64,000 bases of DNA from Candidatus Manganitrophus noduliformans (lineage in GTDB: Bacteria; Nitrospirota; Nitrospiria; SBBL01; Manganitrophaceae), in NCBI RefSeq assembly GCF_012184425.1, contig NZ_VTOW01000002.1, positions 372,001-436,000 on the forward strand. Direction: 5' to 3'. Shown here piece after piece: positions 17,809-28,724 of the stretch (position 1 is the stretch's first letter; the number at the start of each line of letters is the position of its first letter). The notes under the pieces were generated by a model. The model was not told where the DNA came from and ran no database searches. It was given only the letters and a program-made list of their open reading frames with translations. Position numbers and translations under genes: made by a program.

Positions 17809-18637
17809 CCGCGACTTGGAGGTGCTGAAATATCTCGCCGTCGGGCCGGCATTCGCCGACGACCTGCATCTCCGGTTTTTCGTCGGGAGAGGGAAAACAA
17901 TCAGCCGTCAGGCATTCGAGAGGCGGATGTGGAAATTGACCGACGCCTGCTGTATTACACGGTTTACACCCTTTAAAATCCGCGGAAGAAATCCGATCCA
18001 ACATAAACCGGTTTTTTCCATCGGTGAAGAGGGAATCGCGGCATTGATCTCGGAAGCCGTCATGCCGATCGACCGGATCCGCCGAGTCCGGCTGAACCGG
18101 CCGTTCCTTTTCCATGAAATTATCGTGAGCCGGTTCGTTCGGAGAGTCTACGAAGGGGAGCCGAGGCGGTACCGGGTGATCCGGCTGTACGATCATGCGA
18201 TGCTGGCGAAGCAGGTGCAGAAGGTCCGGGTCAAACGGATTCCGGATTTACGGTTTACAGTCCAGCTGTCGAACGGCTCCTATTTCAGCTATCTCGTCGA
18301 AATCGATGCCGGAACCACCCATACTCCGGAGTTCGTCCAGAAGCTGGCCGCTTTCATTCAGCTCAGCCGTGTTCTCGCCCCCGTCAATTCAAAAGATCCG
18401 GTCGGAATATTGATCGTCTGTCACACGGGCGATCGAATGGCGGTGCTTCAGCGGGCCGTGATGGAAAGCCATGTCACGGTCAATGTGGCGAACAAATTCC
18501 TTTTCAGTACCATTCACAACGTCGACAACAGCCTCGGCCTGCTTAATCCGTGGTATAAGGCTGATGGAGCGAAAATAGAGATGATCTTCAAGGACAGGGG
18601 CAGATCTTCTGAAATTCGCTCGACACAAACAGAATAG
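17777..18637 (+). CDS. Replic_Relax-like (replication-relaxation) winged-helix protein
   Basis: The 286-residue product starts at the ATG at 17777 (GGGGAGAGG upstream) inside the end of the primase gene, a 32-nt overlap that implies coupling. The N-terminus LTDRDLEVLKYLAVGPAFADDL is a winged-helix start of the Replic_Relax type, followed by VFSIGEEGIAAL. The second half (YLVEIDAGTTHTPEFVQKL) has an acidic E-x-D pattern like nuclease-fold domains. Members of this family are plasmid replication or mobilisation factors. Because no standard relaxase is present, this protein deserves attention as a possible DNA-processing partner of the coupling protein. Confidence 0.5.
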   Translation: MPRQKGLNLTDRDLEVLKYLAVGPAFADDLHLRFFVGRGKTISRQAFERRMWKLTDACCITRFTPFKIRGRNPIQHKPVFSIGEEGIAALISEAVMPIDRIRRVRLNRPFLFHEIIVSRFVRRVYEGEPRRYRVIRLYDHAMLAKQVQKVRVKRIPDLRFTVQLSNGSYFSYLVEIDAGTTHTPEFVQKLAAFIQLSRVLAPVNSKDPVGILIVCHTGDRMAVLQRAVMESHVTVNVANKFLFSTIHNVDNSLGLLNPWYKADGAKIEMIFKDRGRSSEIRSTQTE

Positions 18638-18849
18638 TTTATAAAATTCGCAGATGATTCTGGTTAGAGTGATATTTCCCGCAACCTTCTTTGCTGTAAA
18701 ACTCAGGAACTTGACCTTTCAAAACACGGTAAAAAGAAGTCACAGTACTCTTCAATAATTTAAAAAAGGTATCAGATGGGATCTCCAAAATAATCTAATT
18801 GATCATTCAATTCTGTTTCCTCTGTAATACTCTGGTGGTTTTTTAAGTT
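18638..18849. other. AT-rich intergenic stretch
   Basis: Two transcription units converge here (plus-strand Replic_Relax-like gene and minus-strand exported protein). I see no convincing terminator hairpin and no gene. Confidence 0.5.
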
Positions 18850-19338
18850 TTAGAATTCGAGCACTTTGTTAATGGCTTTAATTGCTGGCTCGAATCGATT
18901 AGTCGTTGGGTTTCTTTGTGACACTTCGAGAGAAAAATGGAGGCTTCTTCTGTTATTAACAAAGTCAGCTTTGGGAAGGACCTCAACAAACACACTACAA
19001 TTGCATCCACATGTGGCAAACCCCTCAGAGTTTAAAAAGTGACGTTGTTCATCTCTTAGCCTGTCTGAATTCCATTTTTTCTCCTCGTCACTTGGCATAG
19101 ACCAAATAATGACCTCATTGCATTTTTGCGCCTTAAGATAAACTTCAATATAGTTTTTTAATTTTATAGAAGCTTGAGCATGCGATAGACTATCGAGGAC
19201 GGGACGTGAGCTTAAGTCATAAACAGTGATTTCTGTATCTGGTCGGGGTTTTTTTTCTTCTTTGGGTTTTTCCTCAGAATAGGCAGGCAAGGAAAAACTT
19301 AATGTTATTGTTAAAACAAATACGATGATTTTTGACAT
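18850..19338 (-). CDS. Hypothetical exported protein
   Basis: This 162-residue protein has a clear signal peptide (IIVFVLTITLSFSLPAYS, cleaved before EEKPKEEKKP). The mature part has a Lys/Glu-rich linker and a small domain with a Cys cluster GFATCGCNCSVFVEV around residue 110. The ATG follows AGGAG with suitable spacing. Base composition is lower in GC than the tra genes, suggesting separate origin. I do not recognise the family; it may be a periplasmic or lipid-free surface protein. Confidence 0.65.
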   Translation of the reverse strand: MSKIIVFVLTITLSFSLPAYSEEKPKEEKKPRPDTEITVYDLSSRPVLDSLSHAQASIKLKNYIEVYLKAQKCNEVIIWSMPSDEEKKWNSDRLRDEQRHFLNSEGFATCGCNCSVFVEVLPKADFVNNRRSLHFSLEVSQRNPTTNRFEPAIKAINKVLEF

Positions 19339-19522
19339 TTTAGTTCTCCTAGTGAAAAAAGATCTAATTATTCGCTTCCATTGAAGTCCCCGTTGGAATG
19401 GTTTCCGGATCTAGTTGGATCGGTTGAGGAAGATTGGTAATGCCTCGAAACTACAAGGTTCAAATCCAAGGAAGTAATGCCTTTTCTGGCCCCCCATGAT
19501 GTCTTCGGCAGGTTATAGCATT

Positions 19523-20212
19523 CTAAGAATAAAGATCAATTAGCTCTTTGAGGCGAGTAAGCCAATTAATGTATTCGAAATAGAATTTATCATCGGCCAG
19601 ATTACCCAATGGTATTTGGACCGACATTGAGTCATGGTCATTTATCGTACGAATTGGTTCGCCGTATACCTTGGAGGAAATGAGCGCATCGACGTAGTAC
19701 ATGTTCCGAACATGGTGAATCGCCGTAATAACCTCTTCATCCAAAACAAAGTTATACTTGAACGATGCCGTATCTAATCCCTCTCGACCGTTTTTAGTTG
19801 ATTCAGAGAGGACTTTGAGCCACATTCCATTAAAATGTGGCGCTTGATCTCTGAGGTTCAGTGCTTTGATTTTTTGTACGGCATCTGCATCCAGCAAACG
19901 TTTAAGTGTGAGATCGTCATATCAGTAACTATGGCCATCAATCGCCCACAGAATCATAGTAAAAGGATAAATCAATGCTTTCCAGTGCCGCTGTACCTCA
20001 GAGGCTGCGACTTGATGCAACTGGTATATTCTCTTCTGTTGTTTATATGTTTCAATAGAAGAGAAAGTAAAGCCAATAAGGGCGATCCCCACTGCGAGGC
20101 GGCCTGTCAAAGTCAATCTGTGGAAACCTTTCTCTTTCTTGTTCCAGGTATCTCCAAAAAGAGCAATAATGGCTGCACATAACGTAATAATATGACCAAA
20201 ATATCCAAGCAT
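19523..20212 (-). pseudogene. Membrane protein gene interrupted by an in-frame TGA
   Basis: Two consecutive stretches share one frame and are separated by a single TGA at 19922-19924. The first (from ATG 20212, 96 codons) has two hydrophobic segments (ITLCAAIIALFGD and LAVGIALIGFTF). The second continues directly after the stop with a soluble, helix-rich domain ending at 19523. No good start codon or ribosome site sits between them, and together they would form one protein of about 229 residues with a membrane anchor and cytosolic domain. This looks like a nonsense mutation; two separate genes or read-through are less likely. The family is not recognised. Confidence 0.5.
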
Positions 20213-20471
20213 GTTTATATTTAGATATCCAATATTAAGCTCTGTCCGAGTCCGGGTATACTATACTTATTCGGAGCCTCTCGTTCAGGTCCCGGCTTCC
20301 ATGATGAAGAAAACGGTCCCATGCTTTTTGAGCCCCGGCGACAAACCCTTCTGCTCCCGGGGATCGCCCAGTCCGCTCATGAAGATATCTTCCCAGGAAC
20401 CTGCCTCTTAATTTTGGGTAATATCAATTTCAAATCAGATAACTCGACCTATTCTCGTTAGTCTCCGGCCT

Positions 20472-20972
20472 TTATCTCACCCGAAAGAGCACCCAGCCCC
20501 AAAAGGCTATCCCAAGAAAATAGATCATAGAGAGACCAAATGAATGTGTGAAAATATAGGTGATTACTTCTTTCGCCTTGCTGTTATGAGTATATGGAAG
20601 ACGCCACCGAATGAACGGCACTCTCGGACCTTCCGGCTGCTTGAGCATGAGCCAGAAGAGGCCGAGCTCCTCACTGACTTTTAACTCGGATTCGATTGAC
20701 CGGCCACGATCTTCGAGATTTTCGAGAAGGCAAAGATTACGAATCTCAAGAATCCATAACGCGAGCGTTAGGGCCATCCCTAAAGCTCCTATTGCTGTTC
20801 CCGGTAACAGTGCTTTACCAGGATCGACAGGCAGAGCAGATGCAAGGAAAGCCAGGGCAGCCATATAAAGGCCAGCTACCGCGAATCGTGTCGCGATAAT
20901 GGTACTATGCAGAGTCCCAATGACTCCATAAACTGAGCGGAGGTTTTCCCTGTCTTCATTGTCGTGATTCAT
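20472..20972 (-). CDS. Hypothetical multi-pass membrane protein
   Basis: This 166-residue protein has hydrophobic segments at about residues 28-48 (FAVAGLYMAALAFLA), 58-78 (GTAIGALGMALTLALWIL) and 143-163 (LSMIYFLGIAFWGWVLF), with a charged loop between the second and third. No enzymatic motif is visible and I do not recognise the family. It stands alone between AT-rich spacers; the roughly 260 nt upstream (20,213-20,471) holds no gene I can support. Confidence 0.6.
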   Translation of the reverse strand: MNHDNEDRENLRSVYGVIGTLHSTIIATRFAVAGLYMAALAFLASALPVDPGKALLPGTAIGALGMALTLALWILEIRNLCLLENLEDRGRSIESELKVSEELGLFWLMLKQPEGPRVPFIRWRLPYTHNSKAKEVITYIFTHSFGLSMIYFLGIAFWGWVLFRVR

Positions 20973-21018
20973 AATCTACGAATATCACATAAGGATGTCA
21001 ACTATAAGATGTCATTTT

Positions 21019-21237
21019 TCATTTGCTAGATAGACGGATTCGGTGGATTTCTAGTCGACCAACATAAACTGCGATTATTGGACCCATAGGTGGGATGCTT
21101 ATCCACTCCTCGCTTCGGTTCGAGGATTTCTTGGAAACCGGAGATTGTTTCTTCGATGATTCGGCGAAAATGATTTCCACACTGGAAAAACAAATCATAA
21201 TAGTACAGATAATCAGGAGGTAACCTCTATTCAGCAT
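21019..21237 (-). CDS. Small exported hypothetical protein
   Basis: The real gene appears to start at the ATG at 21237 (MLNRGYLLIICTIMICFSS), not at the beginning of the longer open frame, because this opens a standard signal peptide cleaved near FAES. The product is 72 residues with a mature, Lys/Ser-rich part of about 48 residues. No family is recognised. The ribosome site is weak (GAGATGAGAG). Confidence 0.45.
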   Translation of the reverse strand: MLNRGYLLIICTIMICFSSVEIIFAESSKKQSPVSKKSSNRSEEWISIPPMGPIIAVYVGRLEIHRIRLSSK

Positions 21238-21380
21238 GTTTGTTCTCTCATCTCCGTTATCCGGACAAACAGCACCTGAGATGTTGTAGTTCACATTATC
21301 GTATCTGTCGCTACGCACTCTAGCCGAAAGTACACTGCTGCCTCGGGTTCCTTGGTTTCCACCGATTCGCCAGGGATAGC

Positions 21381-24300
21381 TCAAACGAGTTTTTGCCTTC
21401 TCCGAACGCCTTTGTAAACAGTGATTCCAGAGGCAAAGATCACTATAAATATGAAGGGATACTCCACGGCAAAGACCATCGGTGTTAAGGCCCACCTTGT
21501 CGCTGTTCTCAGAAACTCATGCTGCCGAATAAAATCGGCGACAGGTGGAGATACATCGTAGTAAAATGCCACAAAAATGCGCCCGGGAGCATTGGTTAAA
21601 AGATAACGGTCTCGAAAGTCTCTGAGCACCTGAACTTGGGGATCAAGATAACTTCCATAAGCGGCAGTCGCAATGAAGCAACCCCCGCCTCCTCCCCCAC
21701 CTTTTCCGGCTCCATCTTGAATCGGTGTAGTAGTCACAGGAGGGGCACCCCCACCAATACCAGTAGAATTCAAGGCTGGCCCCACTGGATCGTCTATCAC
21801 TCCATTGGCAATTCCATCGGCGTCTCCTGTTCCTCCATCGGTGAGACTCAACGCGGCAGTTTTCCCTGTCCGGCTTACAGAATTTGTGATGTCAACCCAG
21901 GCAGAGGTATTCGGGTTATACCAGTACCACTTTGCGTCGCCTGTTAAAACCTCCGGAAGTTCAATCGTAACCGTCACAGTCTGGCCCGGAGTCAGGCCGA
22001 TAATCTTAAAATCGAACATCCCATAGGGAAAACTAAATCCGGAGGGTGCTCCGTTCAAAGTGGCCGGATTCACACCAGTTGCGCTTTCCAGATTCCCAGC
22101 AGAGACGGTAATTGAAATGCTACCGCTCCCAACGGGATTGGCGATCGTCACGGTGCTGTTGATCAGCGGAGACGTGTTGAAACTCCAGGTAAATTCAGCA
22201 GCCAGAGCGTTCCCCGAAGTGTCCTTGATCCCTGTCATGAGTATCGGCATATAAGTCGTGGAATTGGACAGGCTCTCTTGTGGGGTAAAGCGGGCCGTTC
22301 GCGTTGTTGAATCGTAAGTAACGCTGCCGTTGACAGTTGTTTCATCCGGCCTGCGAAGAATGAAGGTCGATCCGCTGATCGTAGAAGCATCCATGTCTTC
22401 CGAGAAGGTAGCCGTAACAGTCGAAGCAATCGACACGTCCGAAACTCCGTCAGCAGGGCTTGTCGCGACAACGTTCGGCGGAGTCGTATCAAGGATAGAT
22501 CCTGTCGTAAACACCCAGACGAAATCAGCAGCCAGATTATTGCCTGAAAGATCTCTGACTCCAGTTGTAAGGGTCGCTGAATAGGTGGTCACTTGCAGCA
22601 GATTGCCTGACGGAATGAATGTCGCCGTATTTGTTGTGGAATCATAAGTTACCTGTCCTGTCGCGCCATTACTCAGCCTGAAAGTAGTTTCATTCAGGGT
22701 AGCTGGATTTATCGCTTTGTTAAAGGTGGCTGAAACGGTCCGATTCAAGGCAATATTCGCTTCACCATTGGATGGAGAGACGGCGGTCACCGTTGGTGGT
22801 TTTCGATCGAGCACCTCGCAAGAGAACAACTCATTGGTCAAGTCCATCGACCTGAAGAATGGGCTCTGATCTATAACCGCCTTATCCTCGGGCGATAGGT
22901 GTGCGTTGGGATATGTTCTATAGCCGAACCACATGAGGGAATCCTCAACGCAAGTCGGACCAGGGCAACCGGAGGGGTGAGGAAGCGCCAAACTGTGACC
23001 AATCTCATGCCCCAAACCACCGGCCCAACGGCATTTACCACCGGTATCAGGTTGATCAGAGGAACACGGAGGCACATTAAGTTCCCCTACCAGCCCTCTT
23101 AGATCGTTAGCTGGGAGTAATGCTACACCGTTCGTTCCTCCAGTTATCTGGCCGCAGGCCGGGTCCGCATCGATATAAAATATCCATCTGTTGTTAGGAT
23201 CATCGAATCGTCCGCCGGTGACTCCAAAGCCATCGGCAAGCACGTTCTCCCAGAACCAGACGTTGAAGTCGCTCGGTTTCGAATTAGTAGAATACCATGC
23301 GGCAGTATGAGTCGTGCTGAAGACCTCCACGGTCGGCGTATGAAGTGTGAAACTCCTCGTATTCCCCATTTCATTACGGAACCAGATCTGGAGATGCCTC
23401 GCCGCTCCCTCTATTGCGTTTTTATAATCCTCCCGGACGGGCCGATCACTCGGCACGAGATAAATGATCCGAACTTCTGGGATCCGATTGGTAGCGCCAG
23501 ATTGGGTTACCGTGAAAGTTTGACCGGCGATCGTGACGGTTCCGCCACGAGAGTCAGCAGTAATGTTATCCGCTACCGAGTATCCTACTGTTCCGTTTCC
23601 ATTGCCGGGATTTCCGGAGGTGATATTAAGCCAACCGGCATTGCTCGCGGCCGTCCAATTACAATGGCTGGGTGCGGTTACTTCCACTGTTCCGATACCG
23701 CCACCAGAGCCAAAAGATTGACTGGTCGGTGTAATGGAGAAGGTACATGGTGCTGCATTGACTGTCAGATTCACCGCCCTTGCGGTACTACTACTATTGG
23801 TCGTGTCGATGAAACTTACCAGGTCGTTGTAAGAACTCGGTATGAGGCTGTTGGCAGTAAGGTTGACCGACACGGTCACCGTCGTCTGAGCGCCCGCTGT
23901 CAGGGTTCCACCGGTGGAAGATAAAGTGATCCAGGCCTGGCCTTTGGAGGCGGTCCAGTTGATCGAACTTCCTCCCGTGTTGGCCAATGTATAGGTCTTG
24001 CTCAATGGGCTAAAGGGGCCGCCCTGATTGCCGGAAGAAGTTAAGTCATCCGATGGGGTAACAGAGAACACACCGGGAACCGGATTGACCGTCAAGGTAA
24101 GCGTCGTACTCCGTGTGATCCCTCCTCCTGTTGCCGTAACGTTAATCGTGTTGGTGCCCAGAGGCGTCGTTGAAGAGGTCGTAATGTTCAGAGTGCTTGA
24201 GCAGGTCGAATTGCACGAAGTCGTCGGGGAATAGGAGAAGGTTGTCCCGGTGAGCGTCGGCGGAGAGAACGTGACGGAAGTGGCTGAACCCGAAATCAGC

Positions 24301-27300
24301 GTGGCCGTCACTGTGGAAACAGCGCTCCCGCCTCTCACCACACTGGCATTAGTTGTGGAGAGAGAGAAGTCAAAGGGCGCATTCACTGTTAAGGTAAAAG
24401 CAGTGGTTCTAGTTAGACCGCCACCTGTAGCAACAATAGTGATTATATTGGCTCCTAAGGGCGTGGTCGATGAAGTAGTGATGTTTAAGGTCCTTGAGCA
24501 GATGGGGCTGCATGTCGTATCCGGCGACAAGGAAAAGGTAGTACCGACCAGGGTGGGCAGAGAAAAGGTGACCGGCGTTGTGGTTCCTGAGACTATAGTG
24601 GCAGTGATAGTTGAAGAGGTGCTACTTCCCCTCACAACACCTGCCGGAGTAGAAGCGGAGACGGAGAAGTCAAATGAAACAGGACAGGCCGAGGTGGTCC
24701 GGCTGGGTGAGTTAGAAATGGCCGAGGGGTTCGGCACCTCGTCCAGAGTTTTGAGGGCAAAATGATAAGTGGTTCCGCAACTTAAGCCGGTGACGGTGAA
24801 GCTCTGTGCCGAGCCGGCTACAAGCGGGGTTGGTTCTCCACTCACTTGGATAGCACTGGTCCAATTGGCTTCAGTGATGGGCGACGTAGAATATCTGATG
24901 TCATAGCTCGTAGCGGTTCCTGTATTCCCATCATCCCCCGGTGCTGTCCAGGAAAGGACCACGCTGGTCGTTGTAACTGCCCCAGTTGCTAAAGTTGGCA
25001 CGGCCGCTGGCAGGGTGGTGTCCACCACAGGCACAACCCCAAGGTCGTTGCTGAGAGACTCAAAGAGAAACTGATTATTAGAACAACGCGCTGGAACCCC
25101 ACCGTCTTTCATTTTCGAATGATCAGGTCCACTCATACCCAAATCATCATTTCCGGCACACTGAACCCGCTTACTCACGTTGTGGCCAGTGAAAAGTGCA
25201 CTGTTGATGGGGACCATACCATCGTTATTCAAAGCGCTGACTGGTAAGTAGGTTACAATTCCCTGAAACGATGGGTTGAGAATTCTTTCCAACAACACAC
25301 CACTAAGCCTTAAGGCCATATCTGGATTGTCTGCTAACATAGTGTTGAGAAAACCTAATTGATTTCCGAGCTCACCAGCGCCCATAGGACCGAACAGGTC
25401 AACCATCGCATCCTTTCCTATACGCCCAGAATAGGTTATAAGTTTTCCATCATAGGTGGTGTCACTATTGAGGCTTCTTAACCAAGTATTTACCTCATTG
25501 CCTGTGTATTCTGATGTGAACAGCGTATCGTAATTGTCCCATCGCAGATCTGATCTGTTCGGATGCGTTAATTGCAATATGCAAGGTGTACATCCTCTAA
25601 ATAACCAGAAGCCCGTGTCAAATAAGTTGGCTGTTATCGACCAGGCTGGGGCCGCCAATCCGTTAAATCTCGGTTCATCATTGGTGAGAGGAGTTCCATG
25701 ATGCGGCGTAGCTAATGTAATTAGGTTGAGAATCCTTTCTCCTCCCCTCCGTCCAGTATAATTCCCGGTATTATGCGAGTGCTCCTGCATATAGGAGCGT
25801 GCTACCAACCCGCCCATGCTATGTGCGACAATTACAAATGGCATATCTGCAAGGCTTCCGTCATCTATTCTTCTATCGATATCGTTCCTCAAGCTACGGG
25901 CGATTTCCCATACACTATGATTATCGCTAGCATAGTGAAATCTGTATACTTTGTACTTTGCCTTAAACGCTTCATTATTGAAATAGTTCAGGAACTTGGT
26001 CCAATAACTCTGATTAGGATTAGCGATCTCATTGAAAGGCGTGCCGTGAATGCCGTGAATTAGAATCAGCGGGGTCCGATTTCCTAAGGGAGCAGTATCG
26101 TTCTCATCTGGGATAAGCGTAGTGATATCATCTGCGGGGCTAGGATCGAAGAATTTGATCGTAATAGTCACCCGTGCTTCGGCAGGGGGGGCACTGCCTC
26201 GCTCGGCAATAACCTTTGCACTAAATATTCCTGCCGTGTTGTAGATGTGGTTCAGTATTTTCGGGTTATCACTAACACTGTTGAATTTTGCTCCAAAACC
26301 AGGGTTGGTAGGATCTCCGCAGGCCGCTATAACCAAACTAACGTTCGTACCAGTATCAGAGCAATTCCACCAGAAAGTGTAGTTGATAGTTCCCGTCGCA
26401 GTGCCTGAGACATTCGCAGTTAGGTTAGTACCTAACGGGGTGAAGCCATCGACAGGATTAGCGCCAAGAGTAACGAAGAGCGTTGGCGCAGCCACAGTAA
26501 TCGTTACCCGTGCTTCTGCGGGCGGAGCGCTCCCACGTTCCACAATGACTTTGGCCGTGAAAATATTCCCAGTGGTATAGACGTGGTTTACCATTTTGGG
26601 GTTGTCAAGGATCCCGTTGAATTTTGCCCCGATGTTGGAATTTGTTGGATCTCCACAGGCTGCAGTTACTGAGGTAACGCTTGTTCCAGTGTTTGAGCAA
26701 TTCCACCAGAAAGAATAATTAATGGTCCCAGTTGCGGTCCCAGACACACTTGCCGTTAGAATAGCACTCAATGGGGCAGAACCATTGAAAGGATTTGCCC
26801 CAAGAGTAACTGAGAGTGTAGGCGCGTTGACGGTAACTATTACTCTTGCTTCTGCAGGTAGAGCGCTCCCACGTTCCACGATTACCTTAGCCGTATAGGT
26901 ACCCGCAACACTATAATTGTGGTTGATTATTTTCGGATCATCAGTGATCCCATTAAATTTGGCCCCAATGGCTGAATTGGTGGGATCACCGCAAGCTGTT
27001 GTTACTAAACTGACACTCGTACCTGTGTTTGTACAATTCCACCAAAAGGTATAGTTGATCGTTCCGGTAGCAGTTCCTGACACATCCGCGGTCAAATTCG
27101 TACTTAACGGAGCCGCTCCACCCGAAGGATTACTTGCCAGCGTTACCGATAGCGTCGGTGCACTGACCGTAATAGTTATCCGTGCTTCTGCAGGTGCGGC
27201 AGTACCCCGTTCCACGATCACCTTGGCCGTGTAATTCCCCACAGCTGTGTAATTACATGCATCGAGAGCAGTTTTAGGATTATCAAGAACGCCGTCGGAT

Positions 27301-27932
27301 TTGACCGCCCATCCAGTGGTCACGTTTGTCCCTGTATCTGATCGATTGCAATAAAAGGTGTAATTGATCGTGCCGGTAGCGGTACCTCCTACTGTCGCAG
27401 TTAAATCGACCCCATTTAAAGGCACTGTTCCACTCGAAGGATTGGCCGTCAAAGCAACCGAAAGCGAAACAGCCGGTGGGTTAATCGTGACCAAAACAGA
27501 TCCAGACAAACGGTTTATCCCATCATTGTTCACCCTCACGTGAACGGCATATCTAATCGTGGTGGGAGAGGTTACCGTCGGAGCAGTTAAGGTCAATGTG
27601 CCTCCAGCGGCCGTGCCGGCTATCCCGGTAGCGGGGGCCCAGCAGTTGGTTGCGCTGGCACAGGTTGCATCAGGAATATTAGCGGCCGGGTCCGTAGGGT
27701 GCCAGTGTATATTCCCATGCTGAATAGATGTTGCTCCCGTGATCGACCAGGTAACCGTGAAGGTGGTGCCACTGGTCGCACTAGACGGTGGCGGAGTGGT
27801 CCAACTGATCGTTTGGGCAAATGAAATACGTGGAACAAGAAGACTCACCGCAAATAACAAAAATGCCGAAACCCAATAGAAAATACTCCTTATTCCTGCC
27901 TCTCGCTTCTTATTACTCACAGCATCTCTCAC
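21381..27932 (-). CDS. Giant modular surface protein: PKD-like repeats, lipase/esterase, zinc-protease motif, CFI-box CTERM
   Basis: This 2,183-residue secreted protein has a signal peptide (1-39, ending ISFAQ). Four PKD-like repeats of 112 residues cover about 155-600. An alpha/beta-hydrolase domain follows ([12 protein letters not shown] near 625; nucleophile Ser in [12 protein letters not shown] near 701; likely catalytic His in PDHSKM). Next come a fibronectin-III-like domain (about 975-1075), two Ig-like repeats (about 1090-1290), and a BACON-like domain (about 1396-1470). A metallopeptidase motif [11 protein letters not shown] lies near 1642 and two Big_5-type Ig domains at about 1711-1920. 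The C-terminus has poly-Gly, [10 protein letters not shown] near 2085 and a last hydrophobic segment plus basic tail, the CFI-box CTERM arrangement linked to surface sorting. Having both a lipase and a zinc-protease motif in one chain is unusual. It may be a surface hydrolase or adhesin; substrate unknown. Confidence 0.8.
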   Translation of the reverse strand: MRDAVSNKKREAGIRSIFYWVSAFLLFAVSLLVPRISFAQTISWTTPPPSSATSGTTFTVTWSITGATSIQHGNIHWHPTDPAANIPDATCASATNCWAPATGIAGTAAGGTLTLTAPTVTSPTTIRYAVHVRVNNDGINRLSGSVLVTINPPAVSLSVALTANPSSGTVPLNGVDLTATVGGTATGTINYTFYCNRSDTGTNVTTGWAVKSDGVLDNPKTALDACNYTAVGNYTAKVIVERGTAAPAEARITITVSAPTLSVTLASNPSGGAAPLSTNLTADVSGTATGTINYTFWWNCTNTGTSVSLVTTACGDPTNSAIGAKFNGITDDPKIINHNYSVAGTYTAKVIVERGSALPAEARVIVTVNAPTLSVTLGANPFNGSAPLSAILTASVSGTATGTINYSFWWNCSNTGTSVTSVTAACGDPTNSNIGAKFNGILDNPKMVNHVYTTGNIFTAKVIVERGSAPPAEARVTITVAAPTLFVTLGANPVDGFTPLGTNLTANVSGTATGTINYTFWWNCSDTGTNVSLVIAACGDPTNPGFGAKFNSVSDNPKILNHIYNTAGIFSAKVIAERGSAPPAEARVTITIKFFDPSPADDITTLIPDENDTAPLGNRTPLILIHGIHGTPFNEIANPNQSYWTKFLNYFNNEAFKAKYKVYRFHYASDNHSVWEIARSLRNDIDRRIDDGSLADMPFVIVAHSMGGLVARSYMQEHSHNTGNYTGRRGGERILNLITLATPHHGTPLTNDEPRFNGLAAPAWSITANLFDTGFWLFRGCTPCILQLTHPNRSDLRWDNYDTLFTSEYTGNEVNTWLRSLNSDTTYDGKLITYSGRIGKDAMVDLFGPMGAGELGNQLGFLNTMLADNPDMALRLSGVLLERILNPSFQGIVTYLPVSALNNDGMVPINSALFTGHNVSKRVQCAGNDDLGMSGPDHSKMKDGGVPARCSNNQFLFESLSNDLGVVPVVDTTLPAAVPTLATGAVTTTSVVLSWTAPGDDGNTGTATSYDIRYSTSPITEANWTSAIQVSGEPTPLVAGSAQSFTVTGLSCGTTYHFALKTLDEVPNPSAISNSPSRTTSACPVSFDFSVSASTPAGVVRGSSTSSTITATIVSGTTTPVTFSLPTLVGTTFSLSPDTTCSPICSRTLNITTSSTTPLGANIITIVATGGGLTRTTAFTLTVNAPFDFSLSTTNASVVRGGSAVSTVTATLISGSATSVTFSPPTLTGTTFSYSPTTSCNSTCSSTLNITTSSTTPLGTNTINVTATGGGITRSTTLTLTVNPVPGVFSVTPSDDLTSSGNQGGPFSPLSKTYTLANTGGSSINWTASKGQAWITLSSTGGTLTAGAQTTVTVSVNLTANSLIPSSYNDLVSFIDTTNSSSTARAVNLTVNAAPCTFSITPTSQSFGSGGGIGTVEVTAPSHCNWTAASNAGWLNITSGNPGNGNGTVGYSVADNITADSRGGTVTIAGQTFTVTQSGATNRIPEVRIIYLVPSDRPVREDYKNAIEGAARHLQIWFRNEMGNTRSFTLHTPTVEVFSTTHTAAWYSTNSKPSDFNVWFWENVLADGFGVTGGRFDDPNNRWIFYIDADPACGQITGGTNGVALLPANDLRGLVGELNVPPCSSDQPDTGGKCRWAGGLGHEIGHSLALPHPSGCPGPTCVEDSLMWFGYRTYPNAHLSPEDKAVIDQSPFFRSMDLTNELFSCEVLDRKPPTVTAVSPSNGEANIALNRTVSATFNKAINPATLNETTFRLSNGATGQVTYDSTTNTATFIPSGNLLQVTTYSATLTTGVRDLSGNNLAADFVWVFTTGSILDTTPPNVVATSPADGVSDVSIASTVTATFSEDMDASTISGSTFILRRPDETTVNGSVTYDSTTRTARFTPQESLSNSTTYMPILMTGIKDTSGNALAAEFTWSFNTSPLINSTVTIANPVGSGSISITVSAGNLESATGVNPATLNGAPSGFSFPYGMFDFKIIGLTPGQTVTVTIELPEVLTGDAKWYWYNPNTSAWVDITNSVSRTGKTAALSLTDGGTGDADGIANGVIDDPVGPALNSTGIGGGAPPVTTTPIQDGAGKGGGGGGGCFIATAAYGSYLDPQVQVLRDFRDRYLLTNAPGRIFVAFYYDVSPPVADFIRQHEFLRTATRWALTPMVFAVEYPFIFIVIFASGITVYKGVRRRQKLV
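26150..27480 (-). repeat. Four tandem 336-bp coding repeats (PKD-like)
   Basis: Inside the giant surface-protein gene, a conserved CGTGCTTC/CTTGCTTC block recurs at 26173, 26509, 26845 and 27181, exactly 336 bp (112 codons) apart. Long flanking stretches are also alike, for example TGGTGGAATT-type positions coding FWWNC in three of the four units. The unit nearest the N-terminus is the most diverged. Exact periodicity and high DNA similarity suggest recent duplication or homogenisation. Confidence 0.8.
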
Positions 27933-28413
27933 TTTTCACGAAAGCCCTATGAATGATTCTTTTCGTTTCGTTCACCGAGGATGTAAAGCTCTTCCCACCA
28001 TAGGCAGGAACCCGGGGCCCCGCCTTAAACGGCACATTCTTAAACTGCACCGTGATCTTTTCTTTTTGCAGAGCGGGGCTCCGAGAGACTTCAATGCTAG
28101 TCTTCATTCCGATGCCGTCCATCAGCATCTGGAGCCGGACGTCTTTGGCCTGGACCGTCAGCAACCCCTTGGAAAAGACAACGTTGGGATTCTCGACCGG
28201 CTTGATCTTCGATGCTGATGAGGCAGCATGGGCCGGTTGAGTGCGAAAAGAGAGAAACGGGAAAGAGATAAAAGAGAGGAAAAAGAAAAGAATCAGAGCA
28301 AATCGTTTAAGAGGAAACCGATGTGAACCGTCGGGGAGGAATAAAACAGACTGGGCGATACTGCGGTGCAGATCGCCGGAGGGGTGTGGCGCCGGTCCGG
28401 TTTTTCGCGACAT
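27913..28413 (-). CDS. Exported protein with a secretin/TonB-short-N-terminal-like segment, possibly truncated
   Basis: In this 166-residue frame residues about 36-63 form a signal peptide ([16 protein letters not shown] ... PAHA). The mature start, [21 protein letters not shown] followed by MKTSIEVS and [11 protein letters not shown], has the pattern of a short N-terminal (STN/secretin N0) domain. The sequence then departs from the expected pattern after about residue 128 and ends in a Cys pair, so the gene may be a decayed or truncated copy. It overlaps the giant gene by 20 nt. The true start is uncertain because no ribosome site precedes 28413. Confidence 0.4.
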   Translation of the reverse strand: MSRKTGPAPHPSGDLHRSIAQSVLFLPDGSHRFPLKRFALILFFFLSFISFPFLSFRTQPAHAASSASKIKPVENPNVVFSKGLLTVQAKDVRLQMLMDGIGMKTSIEVSRSPALQKEKITVQFKNVPFKAGPRVPAYGGKSFTSSVNETKRIIHRAFVKSERCCE

Positions 28414-28650
28414 GGAGAGGGCTTTGCTCTACTAGAACAAGAACAAGCAGAAAAACACCGTCCAATCAACATCGGACGGACAATACCGGAGGTGACTGCC
28501 AGGAGTCAAGAAAAAAATATTAAAAAGTTATAAACATTGTAAAAAGGTTAGGTAAAGAAAAGGATACACTTCCCGGACACACTCTGCCTACAGGGGCTCT
28601 GAAGGAAATCTCAAATGCCTGGATAATATGTCCGAAAAAAGGCAAAAAAA
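28414..28650. other. Intergenic stretch without a visible gene
   Basis: This AT-rich spacer lies between the STN-like gene and the accessory block. Apart from the terminator at its left-facing end (28,644-28,686) I see no gene; it probably holds the promoter for the STN-like/giant-protein unit. Confidence 0.5.
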
Positions 28651-28686
28651 AGAGACCCCCCACCAAGGCGGGGTCCCTCTTTTTTA
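28644..28686. terminator. Bidirectional intrinsic terminator after the SF2 gene
   Basis: A GC-rich stem (AGAGACCCC against GGGGTCCCTCT, 28651-28680) is flanked by A7 on the left and T6 on the right. It therefore ends transcription of the minus-strand SF2 gene (stop at 28725) and would also stop plus-strand transcripts. Confidence 0.8.
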
Positions 28687-28724
28687 TCACTCGGACGAAC
28701 TTTCTTACAACTCCCGATCCGATC

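Noticed and set aside
18795-18812. Shared sequence TCTAATTGATC also present near 53,531, considered as attachment-site repeats
   Set aside because: An 11-12 base match is expected by chance many times in 64 kb, and nothing else marks either place as a boundary.
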